DNA of 64,000 nt from Flammeovirgaceae bacterium UBA2366 (GCA_002344065.1 DDTK01000011.1:310001-374000), one strand, 5' to 3'. Counted from the stretch's first letter, positions 36,982-46,584 are shown. Made by a program: numbers and translations. The notes: generated from the letters alone by a model not told the origin.

Positions 36982-39393
36982 ATGACGAAATTCAAATCGG
37001 TTGTGAGCCGATCAGCCGGAGTCCTGATCTCTTGGGAAGAAAAACCAACAGGGATTATCGTAAAAACTGCAGAAGCTAATCTTTCTATCCGCTTTTACTC
37101 GGACAGTATTGTACGTGTAACCTTTACAACTGAAGAGTTCTTTGAAGAGTTCTCTTACGCTGTTGAAGCTGAACCTCCCAAAAACATTAAGCTCAATATT
37201 TCTGAAGAGGCTTCGTTGATTATCCTCAAATCCTCCACGTTACAGGTGCACGTTTCTAAAAATCCTGTGCGCCTAACTTTTTTAAATGCTGATGGACAGA
37301 TAATTAACGAAGACGATCCATTAAGTACCCGCTGGAACGGTGAACATGTTACCTCCTACAAAAAACTTCAGGAAGGTGAACGCTTTATCGGGCTCGGAGA
37401 AAAAACCGGACCCCTTGACCGCAAAGGACAAGGTTATACCAACTGGAATACGGATGCCTATGCTTACCACACAGGGGCAGATCCATTATATTGTTCTACC
37501 CCTTTTTATATAGGTTTGCATAGCAACCTTATTTATGGAATTTTTCTCGACAATACCCATAAAACATTCTTCAATTTTGGTGCGTCCAACAATCGCTTCT
37601 CCAGCTTTGCCGCAGATAGTGGCGAAATGAATTACTATTTCATGCATGGCGACAGTGTGGGTGAAATCATTAAGCACTACACCCATCTGACTGGCCGTAT
37701 GGAAATGCCTCCATTATGGAGTATTGGATATCAGCAATGTCGCTACAGCTATTATCCCGATAAGGAAGTGATGACCCTGGCTAATACATTCCGTGAAAAA
37801 GATATTCCTTCCGATGTAATCGTGTTCGATATCCACTACATGGATCAGTACAAAATATTTACCTGGAGCAAAAAGGATTTCCCTGATCCTAAGGGAATAC
37901 TTAAGAAATTAAGAGAACTAGGGTTTCGCGTAGTGGTGATGTGCGATCCGGGAATAAAAGTGGAAGAAGGCTATCATACGTATGAAGATGGAAAAGCCAA
38001 GGATGTATTTATCAAGTTCCCGGATGGTGAAAACTACACCGGCATGGTGTGGCCGGGCTGGTGCCACTTTCCTGATTTCACCAATCCGAAAACGCGGGCC
38101 TGGTGGAAAGAACAATTTAAAGACTATGTTAATCTGGGGGTAGAAGGTTTTTGGAACGACATGAATGAAATTGCCACCTGGGGACACAGCCTGCCTGAAA
38201 ATATTGAGATGGATTTTGAAGGCAACAAATCCACCATGCGCAGAGGAAGAAACATCTACGGCTTTCAAATGGCACGCAGCACGTATGAAGGCACCAAAGA
38301 ATTACTGAAAGGCAAGCGTCCATTCAACCTTACCCGATCCGCCTTTTCCGGCATACAACGATACTCAGCCGTTTGGACAGGCGACAATGTTGCCTATGAT
38401 GAGCATATGATGCTCGGTGTTCGCCTGGTAAACAGTATGGGCTTAACCGGAATTGCCTTTGCGGGATATGATGTGGGCGGCTTTGTTGGAAATACCGATG
38501 AAAAACTTTTTGCACGTTGGATTTCCATTGGCGCCTTCTCTCCTTTCTTCCGCGGGCACACCATGATCAATACCCGCGATTCCGAACCCTGGACATTTGG
38601 TGAGCGGGTAGAAGAAATATCACGCAACTATATCAAACTAAGGTACAGGCTGCTTCCCTATTTGTATTCACTCTTTTATGATGCATCAAAAAGGGGTATG
38701 CCGGTTAACCGATCTCTTGCCATTGACTATCCGTTTGACAATCATATTTATGATCACCGTTTTCACAATCAATACCTGTTTGGCCCGGCACTCTTAGTCG
38801 CGCCCGTGGAAAGCAACAAAGATCTTGTGAAGGTTTATCTGCCTGAAGGTAACTGGTACGAGTTTCTTACCGATGAACAACATTCTGGTAACAGCATCAT
38901 CGTAGCCGATTGCCCGTTGGACAAACTTCCGGTCTATGTGAAAGGTTCCTCTATTCTACCCATGCGTGAAAAAGCAGGTTCAACCGTTGCTGATCGTGGC
39001 GAAGTGCTGGAAATACATGTGTACAAGGGTAAACGCGACAACAGTTTTGAATGGTATGAAGATGATGGTGAAACTTTTGCCTATCAGCAAGGTGAATTTT
39101 GCACGCGTAAACTGGAGTACCTGCATGCTGAAGGAAAATTTGTAATCCACGCGGCTGAAGGAAAATATTTACCTGCTTACAAGTCGATTAATATTTTCTT
39201 TCATGGATTTGATGGACTTCATTCACTTTCTTTAAATGGTGTTTCACAAACGCTGCAAAAGAAAGATTATCGTTTTGTTCAGCCCATGGCCAATTACGAT
39301 CCGGTTAACACTATGCCCGATGGGCCTTCGGTAAAAAACTTACCTTATCTTTCGGTTGTGTATGATCAACAACAAGCAGTTATTCAGTGGTAG
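36982..39393 (+). CDS. GH31 alpha-glucosidase
   Basis: 803 aa from the ATG at 36982 (MTKFKSVVSRSAG). The frame is open back to a TTG at 36907, which is less credible. GH31 marks: N-terminal galactose-mutarotase-like domain (to about 220), PPLWSIGYQQCRYSYYPDKEV, SDVIVFDIHYMD, the nucleophile Asp in GFWNDMNE (about residue 393), the block FNLTRSAFSGIQRYSAVWTGDN and the C-terminal beta-sandwich. No signal peptide is visible, so a cytoplasmic enzyme releasing glucose from the non-reducing end of imported maltose or short dextrins is likely. The next gene, the MFS transporter, follows after 43 bp, which supports that view. GH31 also includes alpha-xylosidases, so substrate is inferred from context. 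Confidence 0.92.
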   Translation: MTKFKSVVSRSAGVLISWEEKPTGIIVKTAEANLSIRFYSDSIVRVTFTTEEFFEEFSYAVEAEPPKNIKLNISEEASLIILKSSTLQVHVSKNPVRLTFLNADGQIINEDDPLSTRWNGEHVTSYKKLQEGERFIGLGEKTGPLDRKGQGYTNWNTDAYAYHTGADPLYCSTPFYIGLHSNLIYGIFLDNTHKTFFNFGASNNRFSSFAADSGEMNYYFMHGDSVGEIIKHYTHLTGRMEMPPLWSIGYQQCRYSYYPDKEVMTLANTFREKDIPSDVIVFDIHYMDQYKIFTWSKKDFPDPKGILKKLRELGFRVVVMCDPGIKVEEGYHTYEDGKAKDVFIKFPDGENYTGMVWPGWCHFPDFTNPKTRAWWKEQFKDYVNLGVEGFWNDMNEIATWGHSLPENIEMDFEGNKSTMRRGRNIYGFQMARSTYEGTKELLKGKRPFNLTRSAFSGIQRYSAVWTGDNVAYDEHMMLGVRLVNSMGLTGIAFAGYDVGGFVGNTDEKLFARWISIGAFSPFFRGHTMINTRDSEPWTFGERVEEISRNYIKLRYRLLPYLYSLFYDASKRGMPVNRSLAIDYPFDNHIYDHRFHNQYLFGPALLVAPVESNKDLVKVYLPEGNWYEFLTDEQHSGNSIIVADCPLDKLPVYVKGSSILPMREKAGSTVADRGEVLEIHVYKGKRDNSFEWYEDDGETFAYQQGEFCTRKLEYLHAEGKFVIHAAEGKYLPAYKSINIFFHGFDGLHSLSLNGVSQTLQKKDYRFVQPMANYDPVNTMPDGPSVKNLPYLSVVYDQQQAVIQW

Positions 39394-39436
39394 AACTTGT
39401 TAGTTATAAAAAGTAAGTTCAATAAAAAGTAAAAGC

Positions 39437-40975
39437 ATGTCATCATCAACAGCACCCGTTATAAGACCAAGGCTAAGCTTCTGGCAAATCTGGAACATGA
39501 GCTTTGGATTTATGGGCATTCAGTTTGGGTTTGCATTACAGAACGCAAACACCAGCAGAATATTTGAAACACTCGGCTCTGATCCGAAGAATCTTGCCTT
39601 GTATTGGTTAGCGGCTCCTGTGACCGGTTTAATTGTACAACCTATTATCGGTTATTACAGTGACCGTACCTGGCATCACAAATGGGGCCGCAGAAGGCCA
39701 TTCTTTGCCATTGGCGCTATTTTGGCTTCCATTGCACTTTGCCTTATGCCTAACTCTCCTGCCTTATGGATGGCCGTTGGGGTGCTGTGGATTATGGACG
39801 CTTCGATTAACATAAGTATGGAGCCTTTCAGAGCATTTGTTGGTGATATGCTCCCTCCGGCACAACGAACAACAGGCTTCGCCATGCAGAGTTTTTTCAT
39901 TGGCATTGGCGCTATCATAGCCTCATTCCTACCCTGGATATTTACAAACTGGTTTGGCATTTCTAATGTAGCTGATGAGCCAGGAGTAATTCCTGACTCT
40001 GTGAAATATTCCTTTTACCTGGGCGCCTTTATGCTTTTCCTAACCGTGATGTGGACGGTGTTCAGCACCAAGGAATATCCACCAGAGCCTGGCGTAGAAG
40101 AAAAACTACGAAACAGGGAACGTAAGAAAATTGATAATGAAGAATTCTACGCTGCCAAATTTTCTAAACTCGGTACAATACTATTAGTGTTGGCAGTTAT
40201 TGTAGCGGTAGCTGTGTACGTATCCGGCATTGAAAAAGAACTTTATGTTCTTTCCTTGGGATTCGGAATTTTTGGATTGGTGCATCTGCTCGCAACCCTT
40301 TACATTAAACAAGGTCGGTCCTATCTCGGTCTGGTGAATATTGTCAAGGATTTTAATTCTATGCCAAAGACCATGATTCAACTGGCATATGTTCAGTTCT
40401 TCTCATGGTTCGCACTTTTTGCGATGTGGATTTACACCACATCAGCAGTAACCAGTCATATCTATAAATCAACCGACCCAACATCAGTTGCCTACAATGA
40501 TGGCGCCTCCCTGGTTGGGAATTTATTTGGTACATATAACGGTATTGCAGCATTGGCAGCGCTACTACTACCGGTATTGGCAAAGTATACCAGCCGTAGG
40601 ATAACACACATGCTGGCACTTTTTTGTGGTGGCGGTGGACTCATATCCTTTTATTTTATTGCCGATCCATTCTGGCTGTGGTTTTCCATGATTGGTGTTG
40701 GTATTGCCTGGGCGAGTATACTTTCGATACCCTACGCCATGCTTTCCGGTTCTTTACCAGCCGAAAAGATGGGCTACTATATGGGTGTGTTCAATTTCTT
40801 TATTGTAATTCCGCAAATTGTTGCCGGAACGCTGTTGGGCTTTATGCTAACACACCTCTTTAACGGAGAGTCCATTTACATTTTAGTGGCAGGAGGAGTT
40901 TCCATGATCATCGCAGGATTACTTAATTTGTTAGTAGAGGATCACGATGAGATAGTAATTAAAGAAAAAGCTTGA
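39437..40975 (+). CDS. MFS transporter, SLC45-like, probable maltose carrier
   Basis: 512 aa with about 12 transmembrane segments. The MFS loop 2-3 motif is GYYSDRTWHHKWGRRRPF near residue 75. A cytoplasmic, charged central loop (RNRERKKIDNEEFYAAKF, about 225-245) separates the two halves. This branch (SLC45 / glycoside-cation symporters) carries disaccharides such as maltose and sucrose. It sits between GH31 and an esterase-like gene on the same strand and near a cytoplasmic maltose phosphorylase, so inner-membrane maltose uptake is the natural role. Paralogue of the partial gene at 1-343. The stop overlaps the start of the next gene. Confidence 0.9.
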   Translation: MSSSTAPVIRPRLSFWQIWNMSFGFMGIQFGFALQNANTSRIFETLGSDPKNLALYWLAAPVTGLIVQPIIGYYSDRTWHHKWGRRRPFFAIGAILASIALCLMPNSPALWMAVGVLWIMDASINISMEPFRAFVGDMLPPAQRTTGFAMQSFFIGIGAIIASFLPWIFTNWFGISNVADEPGVIPDSVKYSFYLGAFMLFLTVMWTVFSTKEYPPEPGVEEKLRNRERKKIDNEEFYAAKFSKLGTILLVLAVIVAVAVYVSGIEKELYVLSLGFGIFGLVHLLATLYIKQGRSYLGLVNIVKDFNSMPKTMIQLAYVQFFSWFALFAMWIYTTSAVTSHIYKSTDPTSVAYNDGASLVGNLFGTYNGIAALAALLLPVLAKYTSRRITHMLALFCGGGGLISFYFIADPFWLWFSMIGVGIAWASILSIPYAMLSGSLPAEKMGYYMGVFNFFIVIPQIVAGTLLGFMLTHLFNGESIYILVAGGVSMIIAGLLNLLVEDHDEIVIKEKA

Positions 40976-42156
40976 GATTTATTTTTAACATAGCTTTCTG
41001 TATTCCCCTACTCGGCTGGGCGCAGGATTATGCTGTCTACACCGAGACAATCAGAAATTTTTATACACTGCCTCAGGAGACAGACACACGCTGGAAAAAG
41101 TTAGTAGCCGAAAACAAAATTCCGCTAGTGATTGAAGACTCTGTAGCATTTCTTTACCGTGGCGATGCAAAATCCATTTCGTGGATGGGAGATTTTAACG
41201 GTTGGGGGTATGACAAAACGTATCCGAATAAAGGTACTCAAATTCCAAACACCAACATCTGGATACTGAAAGCTTCATTTCCAAAAAATGCTCGCATCGA
41301 TTATAAAATCCTCATCAATGAAAAAGATTGGATCCTGGATCCGGCCAATCCTAATCATCAATGGTCGGGTGTAGGTGGCGGCAGCCCGAATTCAGAACTT
41401 CGGATGCCCGATTGGCAACCCGATCCGATTACTGTTCATCGGGAAAATATTCCTCGGGGAAGACTTAATAAGGATGCCTTATTCGACAGTAAAATAATGG
41501 GGTATCAGGTTACATATTCAACTTACCTACCCCATAACTACAGTACCGATAAAACCTATCCCATCCTCTATGTAACCGATGGATATGAGTACCTCCATGA
41601 GCGAATGGGGAACATGACGGTAATATTAGATAACCTTCTTGCCGATAATAAAATTGAACCTATATGTGTTGTCTTTATTGATCATCGCGAACCGGCAAAC
41701 CGGTCGAACAACAGAAGAATGACGGAACTCTCCATGAGCAATAAATATCTGAACTTCATTACGCTGGAGTTTATACCCTTTATGGAGAGCAACTTAAGCG
41801 TATGTAAAGAACCTGCCCAGCGGGGAATTTTAGGTACTTCAATGGGTGGATTAACGGCTGCTTATTTTGCCTTTTCAAAGCCGGAAATCTTTGGACTGGC
41901 TGGTATTCAGTCGCCAGCATTCTGGTTTAAGCCTGAGATCTATACTTTCTGCGATCAGGCCGAAAACCCTCCGGTAAAGATTTACCTGACTACCGGAACC
42001 ATTCACGATGCTAAAGAAGGTGCGCTCAAAATGAAATCGATTCTGGAAAAAAATACCTGCACCTACCAGTATATCGAAACCAACCAAGGGCATTCGTGGG
42101 GTAACTTCCGCAATACCATTGACGATATTCTTGTCTATTTCTTTCCACCGCGGTAG
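40972..42156 (+). CDS. Secreted Fes/EsteraseD-like alpha/beta hydrolase with CBM48-like domain
   Basis: 394 aa. The start is a TTG at 40972 that overlaps the MFS stop (TTGA). It is supported by the signal peptide that follows at once (RFIFNIAFCIPLLGWAQ) and by an in-frame stop just upstream. An E-set/CBM48-like domain (about 50-145, ISWMGDFNGWGYDKTYPN) precedes an esterase domain with ILYVTDGYEYLHE, the nucleophile elbow GTSMGG (Ser about 290) and the His in GHSWGNF. Enterochelin-esterase-like proteins with this layout are common in glycan loci and often act as carbohydrate acyl esterases. Others cleave siderophores. Given co-transcription with GH31 and a sugar carrier, a role in removing acyl groups from sugars is inferred. 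Confidence 0.82.
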   Translation: MRFIFNIAFCIPLLGWAQDYAVYTETIRNFYTLPQETDTRWKKLVAENKIPLVIEDSVAFLYRGDAKSISWMGDFNGWGYDKTYPNKGTQIPNTNIWILKASFPKNARIDYKILINEKDWILDPANPNHQWSGVGGGSPNSELRMPDWQPDPITVHRENIPRGRLNKDALFDSKIMGYQVTYSTYLPHNYSTDKTYPILYVTDGYEYLHERMGNMTVILDNLLADNKIEPICVVFIDHREPANRSNNRRMTELSMSNKYLNFITLEFIPFMESNLSVCKEPAQRGILGTSMGGLTAAYFAFSKPEIFGLAGIQSPAFWFKPEIYTFCDQAENPPVKIYLTTGTIHDAKEGALKMKSILEKNTCTYQYIETNQGHSWGNFRNTIDDILVYFFPPR

Positions 42157-42204
42157 TTAAATTCAGGCACCTAATTTGTAAGATTGTATCAAAATCCAAA
42201 CCCT

Positions 42205-43344
42205 ATGCGTATTTTATCTCTGGTTAGTCTTGTTCTGATCCTTCTATTAGGCGCCTGCACCTCAGGCAAAAAGGCCTACGAACGTGGCGATTATTACGAT
42301 GCCGTTATGCAGGCCATTGGTCGCTTGCGTCAAAACCCCGACCATAAAAAATCAAAAGAGACTTTGCGGAACAGTTATCCTGCCGCACTGGAGTGGCTGG
42401 AAACCGATGCCAAAAATCAGATCGCCTCCAACGCTCCAAATAAGTGGAACGGTGCCCTGGTTTCTTATGAAAGAATAAATAACATGTATGAGGCTATTCG
42501 CCAGGCACCGGGTGCTCTTAAAGTTATTCCCAATCCAAAAAGCTACTATGATCAGATTGGGCCCTTAAAGGAAAAGGCTGCCGAAGAATTATATAACTCA
42601 GGCATTGCCCTGCTTATGAAGGGAACACGCGAAGATGCCAAACGAGCTTTTTTTCATTTCACGGATGTAAACCGATATGTACCCGGCTACAAGGACGTTG
42701 TGGAGTACCTGGAGAAATCAAAATTTGAAGCCACTACATTCGTTGTTGTGGAGCAGGTAGCCGTACCAACCCGGTATAACCTGAGTGGCGGTTTCTTTCA
42801 GGATAAAGTTGAAGAGTACCTGAACCGGAATTATACCGAACGCAGTTTTGTGCAATTCTATACCCCCCAGGCAGCGCAAAGCATGCGTCTAGCCCGAACT
42901 GATCAGGTCATGCGTTTGCAATTTGATGACTTCAGTGTTGGTAACACTACCGTGCGCGAACGGGAAGAAACGGTTAAAAGGGATAGTGTAAAAGTGGGTG
43001 AAGCTAAAGTGGATGGCAAGACCGTTCCGGTATACAACACTGTTACCGCCAAGCTGATAACCGTTCGTAAAGAAGTAGTTTCGGAAGGCTTACTGAGTAT
43101 GATCATTGTTGACGCCAAAACAGGTGGTGTATTATCCCACCGTAAGTTTCCCGGACGATACGAGTGGTTTACCACCTGGGGGAGATTTAATGGCGATGAG
43201 CGTGCACTTTCACAAGCCCAGTTAGACATGTGCAAACGGAGGGAACTACAACCTCCGGATCCACAGTCCATGTTTCTTTCCTTTGCCAGCCCTATATATG
43301 ATCAGTTGGTGCCGGCTATTCGTTCGTTCTACCAGAATTATTAA
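42205..43344 (+). CDS. Lipoprotein of unknown function with TPR-like N-terminus
   Basis: 379 aa from the ATG at 42205, giving lipoprotein signal LVLILLLGACTSGKK. Residues 25-180 are mainly helical with spacing reminiscent of tetratricopeptide-like repeats (AYERGDYYDAVMQAIGRLRQNP, ALLMKGTREDAKRAFFHFTDVN). The C-terminal half is beta-rich (TTFVVVEQVAVPTRYNLSGG, VVSEGLLSMIIVDAKTGGVL). No catalytic motif was recognised. It begins 48 bp after the esterase gene on the same strand and could be the last gene of that transcript, but it has no link to sugar metabolism in sequence. An in-frame TTG at 42184 is a weaker start. Confidence 0.7.
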   Translation: MRILSLVSLVLILLLGACTSGKKAYERGDYYDAVMQAIGRLRQNPDHKKSKETLRNSYPAALEWLETDAKNQIASNAPNKWNGALVSYERINNMYEAIRQAPGALKVIPNPKSYYDQIGPLKEKAAEELYNSGIALLMKGTREDAKRAFFHFTDVNRYVPGYKDVVEYLEKSKFEATTFVVVEQVAVPTRYNLSGGFFQDKVEEYLNRNYTERSFVQFYTPQAAQSMRLARTDQVMRLQFDDFSVGNTTVREREETVKRDSVKVGEAKVDGKTVPVYNTVTAKLITVRKEVVSEGLLSMIIVDAKTGGVLSHRKFPGRYEWFTTWGRFNGDERALSQAQLDMCKRRELQPPDPQSMFLSFASPIYDQLVPAIRSFYQNY

Positions 43345-43551
43345 CGGAACAAGGCAGGTTAATTTTAAAAAAGTCAGATTTCCAGATTGAAACCTTGCCT
43401 TAACACGCTAAGGACTCTGATAAAAGAAACTGTTCATAGTTTACAGCAAATTATACGCTGCGTATAGGATAACGAAAAAAGACCAAAAACAGACCACACA
43501 ACGGTTGCTTGAAATCGAGTAGTTTCAATGTGCCTACTTTTCTAAGTGCTA
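43345..43551. other. Non-coding gap with a 15-bp perfect dyad
   Basis: 207 bp between convergent genes. It contains TATACGC-T-GCGTATA (43452-43466), a perfect dyad, and a looser inverted repeat AAGGCAGGTT / AACCTTGCCTT (about 43350-43400). Neither is followed by a T run, so neither is a convincing terminator. No gene seen. Confidence 0.35.
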
Positions 43552-44610
43552 TTATTTTATTGCATCGCTTATCAACACCAACCTCCAAGTCTCACCACCA
43601 TCATGAGTAACCTGCAAAACGCCCTTAGCCATGGCAATCCCGTGTTGTTCATTGAAGAATGAGATACTTTCACCATAGAAATCCTTATCCATGATTTGCC
43701 AGCTGGCGCCACCGTTTGTTGATTTGGCCAGTTTGCTCACCCATCCGAATGATGGATTCTCTTGTTGGCCTATTACCGCATAAATTGTATTTCCATTGAT
43801 AATTTCAATGTCCTGAATTTTCCCTGGCATTGGAAGTGTTATTTGTTGCCACTGCCCTACATTAGTTGAAACATAAATGTTGTCAACGGACTTGGCAACA
43901 ACCAGGCCTTGCGATTCCTTTATGGAAGAAATGATCTGATTGCTTGTAATCAAAGAAGCATCTCCCCAGTTTATTCCGTCTTCTGAAACGAACACATGAT
44001 ATTCATTAGCAAATGCCCTTTTTGCCAAAAGAAAAAAATAATCATCCGAAAAGAATATTTTAACCGGGACTAATGCTGTTTCAATCTCTGCCAGTACCTC
44101 CACCTTGTCATCAATAAAAGAGCAGACCTTCACAATTCCGTCTCTGTACGCTGTAAATATCATGGTATTTAAACCTAACACTGTTGGTCTTTGAACATTG
44201 ACGAATAAATCAAGCTCCTGATTTTTTATCCGCAAATCATAAGGCTCTATAGTTTTAGCAACGGATGCAGTTGTGGTACCTAACGACAACTGCCAGTTTG
44301 AATAAAGCGTCCATGCATTAGCACCGTCAAAAAACAAGGTTTCACCAAAACAAGGTATGCCATTCTCGTAATCTCCAAACACATTATAACGATACGTCTT
44401 AAAGTCGTCCTCTGTAATAAGGCCGTATCTTCCGGTAAACATCACAGCTGAGTTTTCGCTCACCATTCTAGCCCAAACATCCTGGCAGTAGCCATCGGAA
44501 AGAAAGGGGTTAGCAGAAAATGCTGGTTCATACTGATCGATCAACAAACCATCTGTTGAACAGCCTGTGCACCACAGAATAACAACCAAAAGAATTTGAC
44601 GTGGTCTCAT
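43552..44610 (-). CDS. Lipoprotein with BNR/Asp-box repeats
   Basis: 352 aa, lipobox VVILWCTGCSTD. Asp-box-like motifs occur at SEDGINWG, STNGGASWQI and THDGGETWRL, the pattern seen in sialidase/YCF48-type beta-propellers. The rest is beta-rich with no catalytic motif. Such propellers in Bacteroidota are often assembly or binding proteins. There is no sign here of the sialidase active-site arginines. Its start overlaps the stop of the beta-barrel gene by 4 bp, so the two are coupled and may interact at the outer membrane. Function unknown. Confidence 0.7.
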   Translation of the reverse strand: MRPRQILLVVILWCTGCSTDGLLIDQYEPAFSANPFLSDGYCQDVWARMVSENSAVMFTGRYGLITEDDFKTYRYNVFGDYENGIPCFGETLFFDGANAWTLYSNWQLSLGTTTASVAKTIEPYDLRIKNQELDLFVNVQRPTVLGLNTMIFTAYRDGIVKVCSFIDDKVEVLAEIETALVPVKIFFSDDYFFLLAKRAFANEYHVFVSEDGINWGDASLITSNQIISSIKESQGLVVAKSVDNIYVSTNVGQWQQITLPMPGKIQDIEIINGNTIYAVIGQQENPSFGWVSKLAKSTNGGASWQIMDKDFYGESISFFNEQHGIAMAKGVLQVTHDGGETWRLVLISDAIK

Positions 44611-45248
44611 AACTTCAATGCAATAGCAATCATTAAATTGTCGAAACTCATGCGATTAGATGGAAAATCAATAATGCTTCCATACAAAGGAGAAGTAATA
44701 TTATACGGAGCAAAAAAATTTTTTGCCTCTTCGCTAATGGATACCACAGGACGGTGAACGTTGTACATTAACCTGACGATCACTTTTTCGGATGCTGGAA
44801 CAGTTAAGCCCGCCCTAAGATAACCACCTTTGCAGGAAAGAATTTGAGTCGTCTCCCGATCACTATTGATTTGATTGCTGGAAACAAAAAAATCCTGTCC
44901 CCACACATAACCAACGCCCAGTAACGGCTGAACCTCAATTTTCCCTAACAATATCCCTTTGTACGACAGATTCATTAATGGGCCGTATAAAATGAGATAA
45001 TCCGTTACGGCATCATTGTAGTTGTTCATAAAACCATTAACCAAAACCGATGCTCCAATGTCAATCTTATCACTTAAGGCGAAACTCAAGCCGGGCTCTA
45101 AAGACAAACCGGCTTCGTAACCTGCGGACAGATCATTTCCGGTAGGAATTATAAATCCAATGGCTACCCCGGTTGAAAAAATCGGTTGAGCAACTAACGA
45201 AGCGTTAACAAGTAACAAACATGTGTAAAGTACTATTCTCATTCTCAT
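44607..45248 (-). CDS. Outer-membrane beta-barrel protein, unknown
   Basis: 213 aa with signal peptide LLVNASLVAQ. The body alternates hydrophobic and polar residues with many Gly and aromatics (GVAIGFIIPTGND, IDIGASVLVNGFMNNY, GGYLRAGLTVPAS), as in small outer-membrane barrels. It ends in ALKL rather than a C-terminal aromatic residue. Start at 45248 or at the second ATG 45242. Coupled to the BNR lipoprotein downstream. No family recognised. Confidence 0.6.
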   Translation of the reverse strand: MRMRIVLYTCLLLVNASLVAQPIFSTGVAIGFIIPTGNDLSAGYEAGLSLEPGLSFALSDKIDIGASVLVNGFMNNYNDAVTDYLILYGPLMNLSYKGILLGKIEVQPLLGVGYVWGQDFFVSSNQINSDRETTQILSCKGGYLRAGLTVPASEKVIVRLMYNVHRPVVSISEEAKNFFAPYNITSPLYGSIIDFPSNRMSFDNLMIAIALKL

Positions 45249-45324
45249 TCTTATTCTTATTCCCTTTACATACTATTATTAATTCCCTTACTGCTTTATT
45301 TGCTTATGGTGTTTTAATGCAGAA

Positions 45325-46008
45325 CTATTTCTTCACCCTCTTAAAATACTCCTCTAAGGATAAAGTTACCAATGTTTCTATAACTTCTTGTGGTACCTGG
45401 TAATGTAATTGCTCATCTCGTTCACTGAATACTTCCGTCCAATGGGAGCGGGAATCCATATATAGTAAGGTCCTGTTTTCGGAAATCGCTACAATAAATT
45501 TGTACTCTAACCTATGAATATCATTTCCTAGGTCAATAAATTCAACCTGACCTACTCCCACTTGACCTACATCAACATTTTTTGAGGTCTGTGGAACAAT
45601 ATTTAGTGCTGCAAAAATTGAATATTCTTTGTGTTCCTGTCCCTCAAACGCTTTTGCTTTGCTACGATAATTTTTTACGACAATCGAATCACAGTTTTCA
45701 TCCCAAAAAGGCTTTTGGCTGGCTTTATAAATGACTTTATTGAAATGGTTCTCTAACGCATTTCTGATTGATTCTTCCAGAGAATCTCGTTGGAAAAAGA
45801 TTTTGCCTCTGGTACGATGCCTGCCGGGCCAATCAACTTCACGGCATATCCTGATCTCATCGATGGTAAGGGTATTAATAGGGTTATAATTCTTTTCAAA
45901 GAAAGTAGATTTCCTGTTTGCACGGCTGTATAAGTCTGTGTAGAAGAAAGCATTCTTGCAAGAAGTAAAACTAAAACAGGTATACAGGAAAATTATATAC
46001 TTAATCAT
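45325..46008 (-). CDS. Hypothetical lipoprotein
   Basis: 227 aa with a short lipoprotein signal (YTCFSFTSCKN). Mixed alpha/beta composition with a long middle segment of charged residues; no repeat, catalytic motif or family recognised. Same strand as the beta-barrel and BNR genes, separated from them by 76 bp. It may belong to the same small accessory group. C-terminal EEYFKRVKK is strongly basic. Confidence 0.55.
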   Translation of the reverse strand: MIKYIIFLYTCFSFTSCKNAFFYTDLYSRANRKSTFFEKNYNPINTLTIDEIRICREVDWPGRHRTRGKIFFQRDSLEESIRNALENHFNKVIYKASQKPFWDENCDSIVVKNYRSKAKAFEGQEHKEYSIFAALNIVPQTSKNVDVGQVGVGQVEFIDLGNDIHRLEYKFIVAISENRTLLYMDSRSHWTEVFSERDEQLHYQVPQEVIETLVTLSLEEYFKRVKK

Positions 46009-46071
46009 CGCATAAACTCATCTAATCCTATCCATATTCCACTTGAAGTAGCTTAAGACTGACTTATTCAG

Positions 46072-46460
46072 TTATGATCCAGTGTCTTTTACTCCTTGAT
46101 AGTTTGTTTTTATTAATCCATTAACGCTCCAAACAATTCCTTGGTAAGGGAGAGAAGTTCCAAAAGAAGCATAGTCTCGCTTCAAAGAAACCTGCTCAAA
46201 GCACCACTTAACCACATGCCTCCATCCTCTTGATCTAAAGTCCTTTTCTTTGGAATAGGCAAAATCAAAGGCCGTGTTTTGCAGGCCGTATTTGATAAAA
46301 TTACGTTGATAGCACCGGTTTTCAAATTTATAGCAATTGCCTTTTTTGTAAAAATCTTGCCTGCTACTGGAGCAAGAAAAGCCCATTCCCCATCCGGGTC
46401 TATCATGATTACCAGGTTGTTACCCATAGCCAGATAGGGCAATGCGCGGGACATGTAGGT
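46072..46460 (-). pseudogene. Remnant of an RHS-repeat core/tail gene, frameshifted
   Basis: Two overlapping minus-strand frames together resemble the end of a Bacteroidota RHS-repeat protein. The first (46454 downward) has GNNLVIMIDPDGEWAFLAPV, the typical end of the RHS core. The continuation expected after it is found in another frame as IKYGLQNTAFDFAYSKEKDF. The reading frame therefore shifts between about 46380 and 46280. An in-frame stop lies just upstream of 46454, and the large N-terminal RHS part is absent. I read it as a decayed fragment, not as two small genes. Confidence 0.55.
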
Positions 46461-46584
46461 GTTGGTTTTTAACTTAAAGTATTAGCGCAGTTAAGCGCTC
46501 AGGGGAAGCCATCCAAACCTGTAAACCAGCTGACAAACCCAAGGTTTAACTAAACTATTTTGCGCCCACGGCAGTTAATGCAAC

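Noticed and set aside
43350..43400. AAGGCAGGTT / AACCTTGCCTT inverted repeat as an attachment site or terminator
   Set aside because: The arms are imperfect, there is no T run, and no integrase or matching second copy was seen in the window.
46072..46454. Two separate small genes of 104 and 90 aa
   Set aside because: They overlap in different frames and together spell one RHS tail, which fits a single frameshifted remnant better.
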